Positions 47,190-57,261 of a stretch of 64,000 nucleotides of DNA are shown here, one piece after another. The DNA is taken from the NCBI RefSeq assembly GCF_016056295.1, contig NZ_JAECZB010000082.1, positions 1-64,000 on the forward strand. Reading direction: 5' to 3'. This DNA is from Atlanticothrix silvestris CENA357 (GTDB taxonomy: Bacteria > Cyanobacteriota > Cyanobacteriia > Cyanobacteriales > Nostocaceae). The translations under genes were made by a program, and so were the position numbers. Positions within the stretch are counted from its first letter, which is position 1, and the number at the start of each line of letters is the position of its first letter. The notes beneath the pieces were generated by a model. That model was not told where the DNA came from. It saw only the letters and a program-made list of their open reading frames with translations, and ran no database searches.

Positions 47190-47429
47190 ATGATCATGAC
47201 ACAGCAAAATGCTGCCAGGCTTTTTCAAGCCGTAAAAGAAGATCAAGCATTACAGCAAAGACTTAAAGCCACATCTAACCCAGAAGCTTTCATCAAAATT
47301 GCTCAAGATCGTGGCTATGAGTTTACTGCTGAAGAACTAGATAGTGAAATCAGTAAATTGTCTGAAGAAGATTTAGCTGCTATTGTCAATCCAGGATGGG
47401 GGACTAGAAGACACATTAATCCTAGATAA
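47190..47429 (+). CDS. Nif11-type leader peptide / RiPP precursor-like protein
   Basis: 79 aa protein with the Nif11 domain: AARLFQAVKEDQALQQRL, then EAFIKIAQDRGYEFTAEEL, then LSEEDLAAIVNPG. Nif11 domains serve as leader peptides of ribosomally made natural products or occur as standalone small proteins of unknown role in nitrogen-fixing cyanobacteria. The tail after the LSEEDLAA helix is WGTRRHINPR, with no Gly-Gly cleavage site and no Cys/Ser-rich core. No modification enzyme or peptidase-transporter is adjacent; the next minus-strand genes are a hypothetical, an SDR and a GNAT. So it is Nif11-like, but not shown to be a precursor. Confidence 0.85.
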   Translation: MIMTQQNAARLFQAVKEDQALQQRLKATSNPEAFIKIAQDRGYEFTAEELDSEISKLSEEDLAAIVNPGWGTRRHINPR

Positions 47430-47567
47430 TTTCTGCATAAGCAGACTAAGACAAAAACAAGTAAGCGTTTCGACTTAACAAGTCAAGCGTTTACTTGTTT
47501 TCATGTAACTCTAAATAATTTCATTCGCACAAATAATTACATCTGCATTACCAGTTAAAATACAGAT

Positions 47568-47897
47568 TTAATTATTTGTATGATCTGAAAAATAAGTTGC
47601 TGAAGATTGAGAGTTTTTTTCAACCAAAACAGGTTCTCCTTTTACTCCTCCACGGGTAAGAGTACAAATCTTATAAAGGCCTTCGCACTCAAAGATTGCG
47701 AGAACTAACTCTTTTCCTGTTTGGTAATAGGATGGTAAAGTTTTCCCTACCTCACATTCCATATTTATTCCATTGTGAAGCCACTGTAACTTCCAAATCC
47801 GCTTCTCAGTTATTGGTGCTTGGGCATACTTAGCAATAGCATAATATACATGCTCTGCTCTGGTGTGGTCATTGGCTGCTGGAACAAAAAATTTCAT
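47568..47897 (-). CDS. hypothetical protein
   Basis: 109 aa, not recognised. It is a soluble protein with alternating beta-like strands (RIWKLQWLHNGINMEC, LVLAIFECEGLYKICTL) and four cysteines. It ends in a polar tail. It lies just downstream of the SDR gene on the same strand (50-nt gap), so the two may be co-transcribed. No signal peptide. Confidence 0.6.
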   Translation of the reverse strand: MKFFVPAANDHTRAEHVYYAIAKYAQAPITEKRIWKLQWLHNGINMECEVGKTLPSYYQTGKELVLAIFECEGLYKICTLTRGGVKGEPVLVEKNSQSSATYFSDHTNN

Positions 47898-47947
47898 AAA
47901 TTTTGGTTACAAGTAAGGTAGGTTTTATTAGCACAAGCGTAACGTAG

Positions 47948-48718
47948 TTACCAAGGTAATTTGCTACCATCCCATGAAAAAAATTGCCCACTGTCGCCTT
48001 CTTGAAGTTGTTCAATGACAGTTAATAATTGGTCAACCGTGCGTTCCACTGAGAATAACTTTTCCGGAGGTACATTGTTTTGAAATGGACGAGAAAGGCG
48101 TGTATTGGTTGTTCCAGGATGCAATGTTATGACCAAAGCTTGAGGACAACTCCTCCCATACTCAATTGCTGCTGTTCGCATAAACATGTTGAGTGCAGCT
48201 TTAGAGGCGCGGTAGCCATACCAACCGCCAAGCTGATTATCACCAATACTACCGATTTTGGCAGAAATAGTTGCAAATACGCTGCGTTCTTGATGACGAA
48301 ATAGAGGTAATAAGTGTTTAGCTAACAAGACAGCACCAATACTATTTACCTGAAAATAGCGCAGCAAATTTTCTGAGTTAAGTTGTCTTAAGCTTTTTTC
48401 GGGTTGTAAATTCCCTTCATGTAGTAATCCCACACAGTTAATTACTAAATGTAGCTTGTTAACTTGGGTACGTATCTGTTGGACACATTCACTAATCTGC
48501 AATTCGTCAGTAATATCTATCGATAAACAAATTAATCGCTCAGAATGTTTATCTGCAAGAGTCATTAACTCTATAGATGATTCACTTTGACGATAAGTTG
48601 CATAAATTTTAGTAACTTTTTCATTTTGCAATAATTTTTTGACAAAACCTAAACCAATGCCTTGATTAGCTCCCACAATCAATGCATTAATATGATGTAT
48701 CTCATTTAAAAAAGACAT
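47948..48718 (-). CDS. short-chain dehydrogenase (CsgA/C-factor-like)
   Basis: SDR of 256 aa with cofactor motif GANQGIG (17-23) and active-site YRASK, of the kind in the C-factor/CsgA group. The NCVG motif replaces the usual NNAG (INCVGLLHEG). It is upstream of the 109-aa hypothetical gene on the minus strand and 76 nt downstream of the GNAT gene's stop, so the three form a possible operon. Substrate unknown. Confidence 0.85.
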   Translation of the reverse strand: MSFLNEIHHINALIVGANQGIGLGFVKKLLQNEKVTKIYATYRQSESSIELMTLADKHSERLICLSIDITDELQISECVQQIRTQVNKLHLVINCVGLLHEGNLQPEKSLRQLNSENLLRYFQVNSIGAVLLAKHLLPLFRHQERSVFATISAKIGSIGDNQLGGWYGYRASKAALNMFMRTAAIEYGRSCPQALVITLHPGTTNTRLSRPFQNNVPPEKLFSVERTVDQLLTVIEQLQEGDSGQFFSWDGSKLPW

Positions 48719-48794
48719 ATAAGTAAATTAAAATTGGGCATAGGGCATAAGGTAGAAGAAAATAAAGTTGGATTTAATTATGTTTAATCACTTA

Positions 48795-49298
48795 TCAAGT
48801 TAGTTTTGGAGGTATTTTATATTCGTAGCGAGAGGCAAAAAAAGCACCGACTTGTCTATCACTATGATGACGGAAACCAAAGCTTTCATATACTGCTCTC
48901 AGGCAAAGACGTGAAGCTTGGCAATCTAGCCGTAAATAACATCTACCAAGTGTTTGTGCGTGTTCGATTGCCCAATTAATTAGTGCCGAAGAGACTTTAC
49001 CTCCAGAGTAACGCCGCCGAATAGCTAGGCGATGTACAAATGCTGACTCCTCCTGAGAAATGTCAGGCCAGAAAAGCAAATCCTCAAGCTGAAACTTGAT
49101 TGTACCAGCTGGTTCACCAGCCCATTCAGCAATGAAAAACAAGCCTTTAGCAACATCTTCAGAGATACTTGCTGGTGAAACTTCGCTATCATGCCATAAA
49201 GGTATACTACGCTGCTGAAGCCATGAAGCTGCTTCTAATAGCACATCGGAGACGATCACGGTATCTTGTATGGTTGCTTGGCGAATTGAAATGGACAT
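48795..49298 (-). CDS. GNAT-family N-acetyltransferase
   Basis: Acetyl-CoA-dependent acetyltransferase of 167 aa. Typical GNAT strands with the acyl-CoA-binding block AIRRRYSGGKVSSALINWAI (R-x2-G-x-A-like P-loop), DCQASRLCLRAVYESFGF at the C-terminal part. The substrate cannot be guessed. First gene of the possible GNAT-SDR-hypothetical cluster. Confidence 0.88.
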   Translation of the reverse strand: MSISIRQATIQDTVIVSDVLLEAASWLQQRSIPLWHDSEVSPASISEDVAKGLFFIAEWAGEPAGTIKFQLEDLLFWPDISQEESAFVHRLAIRRRYSGGKVSSALINWAIEHAQTLGRCYLRLDCQASRLCLRAVYESFGFRHHSDRQVGAFFASRYEYKIPPKLT

Positions 49299-49355
49299 AA
49301 GGTAGGATGCGGTCTAAAAATTCTTACAGGATTTTATCAGCCTGCCATATCTAGT

Positions 49356-50747
49356 TTATTTTCCAATACAAAATTTACTGAAAATTCTATCTAAGACTGA
49401 TTCTGTAACTTCTTCTCCGGTAATTTCGCCTAATGCATGAATTGCACCCCGTAAGTCAATTGTCCAGAAATCAAGAGGTAATTTTTCTGTAATTGTTGTT
49501 TGTACTTGTTCTAACGAGATTTTAGCTTGAATTAAGGCTGATGCTTGCCTTTGATTAATCGCTAAGTCTATGTCAGCAGCTTGGATTTTTTCAGTTTGAA
49601 TTATCTCTAAAATTGCTTTTTCTAAGGTATCAATACCTTGGTTTTGTGCTGCTATTGTGGTGACAACTTGATTAATTTGATGAGGATATTCCCAAGACGC
49701 GAGCAATCGCGTTTCTACTAGATCAATTTTATTGATGACTAAAATCAAAGGACGATGTTGTACCTGTGCGTAAATTTCTCGATCGCCTGCCGTCCAACCT
49801 GCTGAAGCATCAATGGTCAACAGCACTAAATCAGCGGCATTTGCGGCACGACGCGATCGCTCTACGCCAATTTTTTCTACTTGGTCTACTGTTTCCCGAA
49901 TACCTGCTGTATCTAGTACTTGCACAGGAATCCCCCCGACAATTAACTGAGATTCCACAACATCGCGGGTTGTACCAGGTAAATCAGTAACGATCGCGCG
50001 ATCGCTCTGGCTCCAAGCATTCAACAAGCTCGATTTCCCAACATTTGGGCGACCAACAATCGCCACTTTCAAACCTGTACGTAGCAGTTCACCTTTATCT
50101 TTTGTGGCTAGTAATTTGGTGATTTCTGCGGCAATGTTCTCAATTTCTGATACGATACCTTTATCGTCCAGCGGGGGTAAATCTTCCTCAAAATCAATTC
50201 TGGCTTCGATTTCTGCCAAAATATTTAGACAGTTAGCCCGTAACTGACGGATCGGATGAGCTAATTTTCCCTGTAAACCCACTAAAGCAGTTTGAGCAGC
50301 TTGGGGCGATCGCGCTCCCACTAAATCAGCAATACTTTCGGCTTGAGTCAGATCCAACCGTCCATTCAAAAATGCTCGTAGGGTAAATTCTCCTGGTTGG
50401 GCTAGTCTAGCTCCATTTTCCAGACACAGTTGCAGTACCTGTTGTACTGCCATAATGCCGCCGTGGCAATGTAATTCCACCACATCTTCACGGGTGTAAG
50501 AACGAGGTGCTTTCATGATCAACAACAGTGCTTCATCTACCAATTGTTGTGTTTGGGGATGGCGGATATAACCGTAGAGAATCCGATGAGTTTCCCAAAC
50601 TTGCTGCCCAGGTGCATGAAAGAGAGTTTCGGCGATCGCGATCGCTTGGGAACCAGACACTCGCACAATACCCACGCTACCCTGTTGCGGGACAACAGCA
50701 GTAGCGATCGCGGCAATGGTTCCAGTATTAGCTAAGAGTTGCGACAT
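49356..50747 (-). CDS. mnmE: tRNA uridine-5-carboxymethylaminomethyl modification GTPase MnmE
   Basis: GTPase of 463 aa that with MnmG modifies wobble uridine 34 of some tRNAs. The N-terminal folate-binding domain (about 1-120), a helical domain, and an inserted G domain (about 220-375) with G1 [13 protein letters not shown]3 [13 protein letters not shown] and G4 NKID. The C-terminal FCIGK carries the catalytic Cys-x-Gly-Lys. The ATG at 50747 has AGGG upstream at good spacing; the frame continues to TTG 50765. Confidence 0.97.
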   Translation of the reverse strand: MSQLLANTGTIAAIATAVVPQQGSVGIVRVSGSQAIAIAETLFHAPGQQVWETHRILYGYIRHPQTQQLVDEALLLIMKAPRSYTREDVVELHCHGGIMAVQQVLQLCLENGARLAQPGEFTLRAFLNGRLDLTQAESIADLVGARSPQAAQTALVGLQGKLAHPIRQLRANCLNILAEIEARIDFEEDLPPLDDKGIVSEIENIAAEITKLLATKDKGELLRTGLKVAIVGRPNVGKSSLLNAWSQSDRAIVTDLPGTTRDVVESQLIVGGIPVQVLDTAGIRETVDQVEKIGVERSRRAANAADLVLLTIDASAGWTAGDREIYAQVQHRPLILVINKIDLVETRLLASWEYPHQINQVVTTIAAQNQGIDTLEKAILEIIQTEKIQAADIDLAINQRQASALIQAKISLEQVQTTITEKLPLDFWTIDLRGAIHALGEITGEEVTESVLDRIFSKFCIGK

Positions 50748-50904
50748 GAGCGCCCTTTTTGGCAAGACATTGCATATATATAGTTAGCGTAGCAGGAGTG
50801 CTATGACTAAAGGTTCCTATATTAAATAGTAAGTATTTAGACTATTTAGATAGCCACTGGCAAGGTAAGATTTATCTGTAAGGTAATACCTGAGAGTAAG
50901 GAGT

Positions 50905-50940
50905 TAGGAGTGAATATCATAACTCATAACTCATAACTTT
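50905..50940. repeat. short repeats upstream of the Cys-rich small gene
   Basis: Three copies of CATAACT (50918-50938) directly before the GAGAGAGAGGA ribosome-binding region. Confidence 0.5.
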
Positions 50941-50958
50941 GAGAGAGAGGAATTTACT

Positions 50959-51159
50959 GTGGAGCCAAAAATTAATTGTGCTGAAGCTTGCGTCAATGGG
51001 TGCGTTTTAGGAGATAAATGCCCCAATATTGAGTTTAGAGAAGCAGCCGCAAAATTCATTGAAGACACTTCCTTAGACGAAATGCTGCAAATGGCTGAAG
51101 AACGCCTGCGGAAAAAAATGATGGAACCACCAAAATGGGTTTTGCCTGAAGATCTATAA
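50959..51159 (+). CDS. small Cys-containing conserved hypothetical protein
   Basis: 66 aa from GTG 50959, with AGAGAGAGGAA 7 nt upstream. Four cysteines are clustered at the N-terminus (INCAEACVNGCVLGDKC), a pattern C-x3-C-x3-C-x5-C that could bind a metal or iron-sulfur centre. The rest is an amphipathic helix (SLDEMLQMAEERLRKKM). Conserved-looking in cyanobacteria but no function known. Convergent with the Uma2 gene. Confidence 0.7.
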   Translation: MEPKINCAEACVNGCVLGDKCPNIEFREAAAKFIEDTSLDEMLQMAEERLRKKMMEPPKWVLPEDL

Positions 51160-51849
51160 CTAAATAGTATTTGGATCTATACCTAATTCTTGCAGTTTTG
51201 CTGCCAAGCGATCGCTGCGCTGCTTTTCTTGTTCAGCTCTTTGTATCTCCTGTTGTGCAGTTTCTTCTGGTGTGGGTACTAGTTGTCCTTCAGCGGTGTA
51301 AAAGCGTAAATTTCTTGGATCAACTCCCAAATATAACTCTAATTGTTGGCTCCATAACCAACCTTGGGAATTAGATTCTATTGGTTGATATTTACCAGCT
51401 AACAACACAAATCCAGCAAATTCTAAATTATTAGGGTCAAACCAGAAGTATTCTGGTGTACGAAAAGTGTCTTGGTAAATTTGCTTTTTCAAACCCTTGT
51501 CAGTGTTTGCTGTAGAGTCTGATAAAAGTTCTACAATGACGTTAGGGTATTTACCATCTTCTTCCCAAACAACCCAGCTTTTACGCGGTTGGCGTTCGGT
51601 TCCCAGTACCACAAAAAAATCTGGGCCTCGGAAGTCTTGTGATTTGATTTGGCGCGGACTGTAATAGATTGTAAGATTGCCTGCGGCAAAAAAGTCATGG
51701 CGATCGCGCCACCACCAATCAAGGCATTTTAATAACAACAGCATTTGCTGCAAATGTAGGTAACTTTCCAATTGCGGCTCGTCACTATATAAATCCCCTG
51801 GAGGAAAGATAACATTTTCTGAGGTTGGTAAATCTTTGGCGATAGACAT
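51160..51849 (-). CDS. Uma2-family PDDEXK-fold protein
   Basis: 229 aa from ATG 51849 (frame open to 51897). Uma2 family, very expanded in cyanobacteria, with the restriction-endonuclease fold. Visible: GPDFFVVLG, then VELLSDSTANTDKGLKK, the motif that supplies the acidic and lysine catalytic residues, then YFWFDPNNLEF. A coiled-coil C-terminus (EETAQQEIQRAEQEKQRSDR) is typical. Function is unproven. Its stop abuts the end of the small Cys-containing gene. Confidence 0.9.
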   Translation of the reverse strand: MSIAKDLPTSENVIFPPGDLYSDEPQLESYLHLQQMLLLLKCLDWWWRDRHDFFAAGNLTIYYSPRQIKSQDFRGPDFFVVLGTERQPRKSWVVWEEDGKYPNVIVELLSDSTANTDKGLKKQIYQDTFRTPEYFWFDPNNLEFAGFVLLAGKYQPIESNSQGWLWSQQLELYLGVDPRNLRFYTAEGQLVPTPEETAQQEIQRAEQEKQRSDRLAAKLQELGIDPNTI

Positions 51850-52103
51850 GGCAACAGGTTGTCTAGGTGCTATAAGTTTAGCGTAGCAGTAAAGCAAAAC
51901 TGCTGTTGTTGAAGGGATATGTACAGGCTGAACCGCTTCAACGCTTCATTAAATGCAGAGATCGAAAATAGCGTTAGCATAGATTTTCTCAGTTGGAAAT
52001 AGATGTACATTTTTACAAATTTATGTGAGAAGATGCACTGGTTTGGGATTAATAGATATGGAATTGCTTCTTCAGAGAACAGGCTTCAAAAGCAAGAAAA
52101 ACC

Positions 52104-53072
52104 ATGCACCAGCAACTTTGTTGTCAAGTTGTCAAAAATATCCCTGGTAAAAAGACTACTTCTTTAATTTCAGTATTAGCGATTGCTATCTTCGGTTCAG
52201 CCTGTACTCCCATTCGTGAAAGTTCATCTGTGACTTTACCAAATGCGGCTCAATCACCTGCTAATACCACCAAGCAATCTGGAGAGGAACAAGCGACTGT
52301 CACGATGGCAATTAATCCTTGGCAAGTTTCAGTTGATCAAGAACAGAAACTCCAGCCTTTAGCTGACTATCTCAGCAAAGCTTTAAAACGACCCTTTAAA
52401 TTTAAAATTACCAAGGACTACCAAACAGCGGTTGATTCCCTAGTTGAGGGGAAAGTAGAACTTGCCTACATTGGGCCTGGTAGCTATATTGCAGCTCATC
52501 TGCGTGACCCTAAAATTGAGCCACTTGTGTCATCAATTAACCAAGATACTAAACGACCTTGGTACACATCTGTGATTATTGCCAATAAAGCCAGCGGTAT
52601 TAAGACCATCCCAGATTTAAAAGGCAAACGATTTGCCTTTGTTAGTAAATTGTCAACTTCTGGATATATCGCACCAATGGCTCATTTTCAGAAACTGGGC
52701 ATTAATCCTGAAAAATATTTTGGTTCGGTAATCATGGCTGGTAGTCATGATAAATCAAAACAAGCCTTAGCAAAAGGGGAAGTAGATGCGATCGCAGATG
52801 ATCGCAGATCATATACACAACAAGTAAAAGAAGGGAAAATGAGCCCCAAAAAATACACAATTATTTGGGAATCTGTTCCTTTACCTAGTGTCCCCATAGT
52901 TGCTTCCAGCAAGCTCTCAGTCGAATTAAAGGATGCTTTGAAAAAAGCCCTAATTGAAGCACCAGAAGGCCTCATCGACCCTAGTGGAGCAGCGGGAGTT
53001 GGATACACTTTGGTGCAAGACGGAGACTACAACATTATCAGAGAGTTTCAAAAGCGCGTTTCTAGTAAATGA
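52104..53072 (+). CDS. PhnD-like solute-binding lipoprotein (phosphate/phosphonate type)
   Basis: Exported lipoprotein of 322 aa with lipobox FGSAC (Cys34). The PhnD family region includes MAINPWQVSVDQEQKLQPLA, GKVELAYIGPGSY and a TSGYIAPMA stretch, similar to phosphonate/phosphite-binding proteins. No permease or ATPase gene is near. Instead it is 13 nt before a membrane histidine kinase, which suggests that the lipoprotein presents a ligand to the kinase, as TorT or LuxP do, by analogy. Confidence 0.9.
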   Translation: MHQQLCCQVVKNIPGKKTTSLISVLAIAIFGSACTPIRESSSVTLPNAAQSPANTTKQSGEEQATVTMAINPWQVSVDQEQKLQPLADYLSKALKRPFKFKITKDYQTAVDSLVEGKVELAYIGPGSYIAAHLRDPKIEPLVSSINQDTKRPWYTSVIIANKASGIKTIPDLKGKRFAFVSKLSTSGYIAPMAHFQKLGINPEKYFGSVIMAGSHDKSKQALAKGEVDAIADDRRSYTQQVKEGKMSPKKYTIIWESVPLPSVPIVASSKLSVELKDALKKALIEAPEGLIDPSGAAGVGYTLVQDGDYNIIREFQKRVSSK

Positions 53073-53085
53073 GGCGAACTAAGAT

Positions 53086-55332
53086 ATGCGGATAACGACC
53101 AAATTAATTGGGTCGTCTTTGCTCGTCGTGGGATTAGTTACCACTACTTTGATTGGTGGCGACCTTTTCATCAGGCGAGCAGAACAGACATCTCAGGATA
53201 ATCAAGCCAAAAATGCCCAAGCTTTGACAATTATTCTGCAAATCAATATCGCTTTAAATAACCAGGTAGCTGCGCTCAAAGACATGATTTTGCTGAAGCG
53301 CGATGGTTCTAATTGGGTGAAGTACCAAGAAGCTTTATCTGAATTTATCAAAGATTTAGCTGAGCTAGAAAATTTAAAGCCGCAGACAACCTCTGAGTTA
53401 GCCAGAATTCGTACCCGCCATAGCCTGCTTGCCAACCTAGCAATAGAGTTAACTAGTCAATCTCAAGCAAACAAACCCTTAGAATTAGCTGAATCTCAGC
53501 AAGATTTTCGAGTAATTAACGCTTTTTCTAGGGACATTGAACTTTATTTGCATTCATTAACTCAGAAACTCCAGAAACAAGATGCCTTAGCAAAGCAAGA
53601 ATTTGATCAGTTTAAGCAGACTACCCAACTTGCTCGACAAATTCTGATCTTGTCAATTTTGTTGTTTTTTGTCGCTCAATTATTGCTGATACTTCTACCA
53701 GTGATTCGCTCGATTCAAAAGCTGCAACTAGGAGCCACAAAAATCGGCAATGGAAATTTAGCGTATCGCTTAGATATCCAAACCAAAGATGAAATTGAAC
53801 AGTTGGCAAACGCATTCAATCAGATGGCAGCAACTCTAGCTGAATCTTATCACTCTCTAGAGTTGAAGAAAGAACTTGCTGATACTGCTAATCATGCCAA
53901 AAGTGAATTTTTAGCAAATATGAGCCACGAACTACGAACACCATTGAACGGTATCCTCGGTTATGCTCAAATTCTCCAACAAGATAAAAGCCTGACTTCT
54001 AAACAGCAGAATGCTTTAAGAATTATTTATCAATGTGGTTCACATTTGCTAACACTAATCAACGATATTTTGGATTTATCCAAAATTGAAGCCCAGAAAA
54101 CAGAACTATACAAAAATGATTTTCATTTTCCAGCATTACTTCAGAGTGTGGTAGAAATTTGTCGTATTCGTGCTGAACAAAAAACTATTTCATTTATTTA
54201 TCAGCCAAGCTCTGAGTTACCTGTTGGTATTTGGGCAGATGAAAAACGCCTACGCCAAGTTTTAATTAACCTCTTGGGTAATGCCGTTAAATTTACAGAA
54301 AAAGGAGGTGTGAAGTTTACTGTTAGTTTGGTAGATCAGTCCTCATCAGTAATTAAAAACAACCAAAAAAATATTCACAAAATTCGATTCCAAATTACTG
54401 ATACAGGAATTGGGATGAATCAAGAACAAATAGCAAAAATATTTTTACCCTTTGAACAAGTAGGAGACAGTAAAAAGCAAGCAGAAGGTACTGGTCTAGG
54501 TTTAGCTATTAGCCAAAAAATTGTGAAATTAATGGGGAGTACAATCCAAATCAAAAGTGAGCTAGGTCAAGGTAGTACATTTTGGATTGATTTGGATTTA
54601 CAAGAGTCAGTGGATTGGATACAGATACAGTCTGCTAAAGTCATAAATAGTGCCAAAATTGTGGGTATAGTTGGTAGTAAAAAGAAAATTCTCATAGTAG
54701 ATGATAAATGGGAGAATCGTTCTGTTTTAACCAATCTGCTGGAGGAAATTGGGTTTGAAATGGCAGAGGCTGCTGATGGTCAAGAAGGTTGGGAAAAAGC
54801 GATACAACTTTTGCCTGACTTAATTATTACTGACCTGACAATGCCTGTTATGGATGGTTTTGAGCTAACCCGTCGCCTCCGACAATACCCAAAGTTTCAG
54901 AATTTACCAATCATTGTTTCATCTGCTAGTGTGTTTGAGTCTGACCAGCATAAAAGTATAGGAATTGGTGCAGATGATTTTCTGCCTAAGCCAGTACAAG
55001 TAGATGATTTATTACAGAAACTACAAAAATATTTGCAATGTGAATGGATTTATGAATCTCCACAAACCCTAAAAAACACAGGTGAAGTTCAGTTGCAAGA
55101 AGCGAAAAAAACTACAAATGAATTAATACCTCCTTCTCCCGAAGAAGTTGAAAAATTGTTTGAATTAGCAATGAGAGGTAACATCCGAGGCATTCGTGAA
55201 ACCGCCCAACATCTAATACAATCAAATGAAAACTTGATACCATTTGCTGAACAATTACAGCAACTAGCTAAAAGCTTTCAAATCGAAAAAATTAAGGAAT
55301 TTATTCAACCATATCGGGGAGAAAAAGTATGA
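53086..55332 (+). CDS. hybrid sensor histidine kinase
   Basis: 748 aa membrane kinase. TM1 at 7-27, a helical periplasmic domain of about 155 residues (28-183), TM2 at 185-207, HAMP (about 207-258), HisKA with His281 ([12 protein letters not shown]), HATPase with DTGIGMN and GTGLGLAI, then a receiver domain (about 535-655) with phospho-accepting Asp in [13 protein letters not shown], and a helical C-terminal tail. It starts 13 nt after the PhnD-like gene and its stop overlaps the next ATG. No Hpt His is apparent in the tail. Likely sensor of the upstream lipoprotein's ligand. Confidence 0.93.
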   Translation: MRITTKLIGSSLLVVGLVTTTLIGGDLFIRRAEQTSQDNQAKNAQALTIILQINIALNNQVAALKDMILLKRDGSNWVKYQEALSEFIKDLAELENLKPQTTSELARIRTRHSLLANLAIELTSQSQANKPLELAESQQDFRVINAFSRDIELYLHSLTQKLQKQDALAKQEFDQFKQTTQLARQILILSILLFFVAQLLLILLPVIRSIQKLQLGATKIGNGNLAYRLDIQTKDEIEQLANAFNQMAATLAESYHSLELKKELADTANHAKSEFLANMSHELRTPLNGILGYAQILQQDKSLTSKQQNALRIIYQCGSHLLTLINDILDLSKIEAQKTELYKNDFHFPALLQSVVEICRIRAEQKTISFIYQPSSELPVGIWADEKRLRQVLINLLGNAVKFTEKGGVKFTVSLVDQSSSVIKNNQKNIHKIRFQITDTGIGMNQEQIAKIFLPFEQVGDSKKQAEGTGLGLAISQKIVKLMGSTIQIKSELGQGSTFWIDLDLQESVDWIQIQSAKVINSAKIVGIVGSKKKILIVDDKWENRSVLTNLLEEIGFEMAEAADGQEGWEKAIQLLPDLIITDLTMPVMDGFELTRRLRQYPKFQNLPIIVSSASVFESDQHKSIGIGADDFLPKPVQVDDLLQKLQKYLQCEWIYESPQTLKNTGEVQLQEAKKTTNELIPPSPEEVEKLFELAMRGNIRGIRETAQHLIQSNENLIPFAEQLQQLAKSFQIEKIKEFIQPYRGEKV

Positions 55333-56729
55333 ACTTACCTGTTTTAGAGACAGGAGTAATTTTAATTGTGGATGATAACCCCAATAATTTGGAAGTGCTA
55401 TCTGAAACATTAATCGATACAGGTTGGGAAACCTTAATTGCTGTGAATGGCGAGGGTGCGATCGCCCAAGCAGAATATGCTTGTCCTAATATCATACTTT
55501 TAGATGTAATGATGCCTGGCATTGACGGATTTACAACCTGTAAACGTTTAAAATCAAATCCGACAACCTGTAATATTCCCATAATTTTTATGACAGCTCT
55601 TTCTGAAACTGTCGATAAAATCAAAGGTTTCAATTTGGGAGCCGTAGATTACATCACTAAACCATTTGAGCAAGAAGAAGTATTAGCTCGCGTCAAAACT
55701 CATCTGAAAATTCATAATCTAAGTCAGCAACTCCAAACTCAAAATCAACAACTTAAACAAGAAATAGCCGAACGTCTGGCAGTCGAAGCCCAGTTACAAA
55801 AACTGACTCAAGAATTAGAAAAACGAGTAAAAGAACGAACTTTTCAACTACAGCAAGCTCAAGTTAGTTTGGTACAACAAGAAAAAATGTCTGCTCTAGG
55901 TGAATTAGTTGCAGGGATAGCTCATGAAATTAATAATCCAGTTAACTTTATTCTAGGTAATCTGAACCACGCCTCAGAATATGCTCAAAATTTTATTGAT
56001 TTATTTTCTTTATATCAGCAATATTATCCTCATCCTAAAGTTGAGATTTCTCAAAAAATAGATGAAATCGATATTAATTTCTTAATTCAAGACTTTCCGC
56101 AAATCATCTCATCTATGCATAAAGGCACAAAGCGTCTAGCACAGATGATTCATTCCCTGAGGCACTTCTCTCGTCGAGATGATTCAGCAGCCAAACCTAC
56201 AGATATTCATGAAGGTATTGAAAGCACACTGTCGATTTTGCAGTATCGCTTGAAAGCCAATCCAGAGCGTCCGGCAATTGAAGTGATTAGAGAGTATGAA
56301 AATTTGCCCCTTGTAGAATGTTTTCCAGGGCCAATGAATCAAGTTTTCATGAACCTCCTCGCCAATGCCATTGATGCACTAGAGGAGGGGCTGGGGATTG
56401 CAAACAGGGGATTGGAGAAAGGCTTTTGCAAACCAATCACCCCGACCATTTGGATTCGCACTAGTGTACAAGCACAAGGCTCATCTGTGACAATTGAAAT
56501 TGCTGATAATGGTATTGGCATGACAGAGGAAGTTAAACAACGTTTATCTGAACCGATGTTTACTACTAAACCAGTAGGAAAGGGAACAGGGTTGGGTTTA
56601 TCTATCACTCGGCAAATTATTGAGGAAAAACATGGTGGAGCTATCTGGTTTGTATCTGAGGCGGGACAAGGCACAGAATTTTGGATTGAAATTCCTTTGA
56701 CTAGACGTGAATCACAGAAACACAACTAA
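55329..56729 (+). CDS. response regulator-histidine kinase
   Basis: Soluble protein of 466 aa with an N-terminal receiver (Asp59 in [14 protein letters not shown]; Lys in ITKPFE), a coiled coil (about 128-180), HisKA with His199 in [15 protein letters not shown] and HATPase with DNGIGMT and GKGTGLGLS. It overlaps the hybrid kinase by 4 nt (ATGA), so the two are co-translated. It could receive phosphate from the hybrid kinase receiver and pass it on from its own kinase domain. It has no DNA-binding output, so the relay must end elsewhere. Confidence 0.93.
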   Translation: MNLPVLETGVILIVDDNPNNLEVLSETLIDTGWETLIAVNGEGAIAQAEYACPNIILLDVMMPGIDGFTTCKRLKSNPTTCNIPIIFMTALSETVDKIKGFNLGAVDYITKPFEQEEVLARVKTHLKIHNLSQQLQTQNQQLKQEIAERLAVEAQLQKLTQELEKRVKERTFQLQQAQVSLVQQEKMSALGELVAGIAHEINNPVNFILGNLNHASEYAQNFIDLFSLYQQYYPHPKVEISQKIDEIDINFLIQDFPQIISSMHKGTKRLAQMIHSLRHFSRRDDSAAKPTDIHEGIESTLSILQYRLKANPERPAIEVIREYENLPLVECFPGPMNQVFMNLLANAIDALEEGLGIANRGLEKGFCKPITPTIWIRTSVQAQGSSVTIEIADNGIGMTEEVKQRLSEPMFTTKPVGKGTGLGLSITRQIIEEKHGGAIWFVSEAGQGTEFWIEIPLTRRESQKHN

Positions 56730-56836
56730 GGTAAAATATGATTCTTTACTTAAAGATTGTGATTCGATTGGACATCAACTATTATGCAAGCTGGCTACTC
56801 TATTAGTAGAGCTGCTGACACGCAGGAGATGAAAAA

Positions 56837-57127
56837 ATGAAGGTTTGGCTTGCCTGCTTTGTAGTGCTGTTTGCTTTGGCAGAACTGTTTGACTGGTTAC
56901 AAGAATTCGCACTGCCATTGCCTATTTATATTTTAGGTGGGGCTTTTTTAGCCGTTGCTTCTAACTATGACAAAATTATTGGCTCTTATTTAAGTGATCC
57001 AACTATTATTGACGCATCACTCGAACAACCCCAGTTAGATTCGCTAACTCAATCGCCTAACTCGATTTCTTTTCAAATAGCTAATCCTGCCGAAAATACT
57101 CAACAGAAATTAGAAAGTGGGGAGTAG
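56837..57127 (+). CDS. small membrane protein, conserved hypothetical
   Basis: 96 aa with a hydrophobic N-terminal half (MKVWLACFVVLFALAELFDW, LPIYILGGAFLAVASNY), two short membrane segments and a polar, Ser/Asn/Gln-rich tail. GGAG lies 9 nt before the ATG. Unknown function. It lies between the kinase cluster and the CHASE2 kinase in the same direction. Confidence 0.65.
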   Translation: MKVWLACFVVLFALAELFDWLQEFALPLPIYILGGAFLAVASNYDKIIGSYLSDPTIIDASLEQPQLDSLTQSPNSISFQIANPAENTQQKLESGE

Positions 57128-57225
57128 GGGAAGAAGAGCAGGGGAGCAGAGGAGCAGAGGAGAAATAACTAAATAACTCTTGCTATTGCCTATTGCCTAT
57201 TGCCTATTGTCTATTGCCCAATACA
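57128..57225. repeat. GAGCAGAGGAG tract and CTATTGC tandem repeats
   Basis: GGAGCAGAGGAGCAGAGGAG followed by five CTATTGC heptamers (57183-57219), both STRR-type, directly upstream of the CHASE2 kinase gene. Confidence 0.75.
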
Positions 57226-57261
57226 ATTAACAATTAAAATTTAGGCTACCGCTACAATGCT

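Noticed and set aside
56339-56725. 128-aa open frame on the minus strand inside the receiver-histidine kinase
   Set aside because: It lies wholly within the conserved ATPase domain coding region; composition is that of a shadow.
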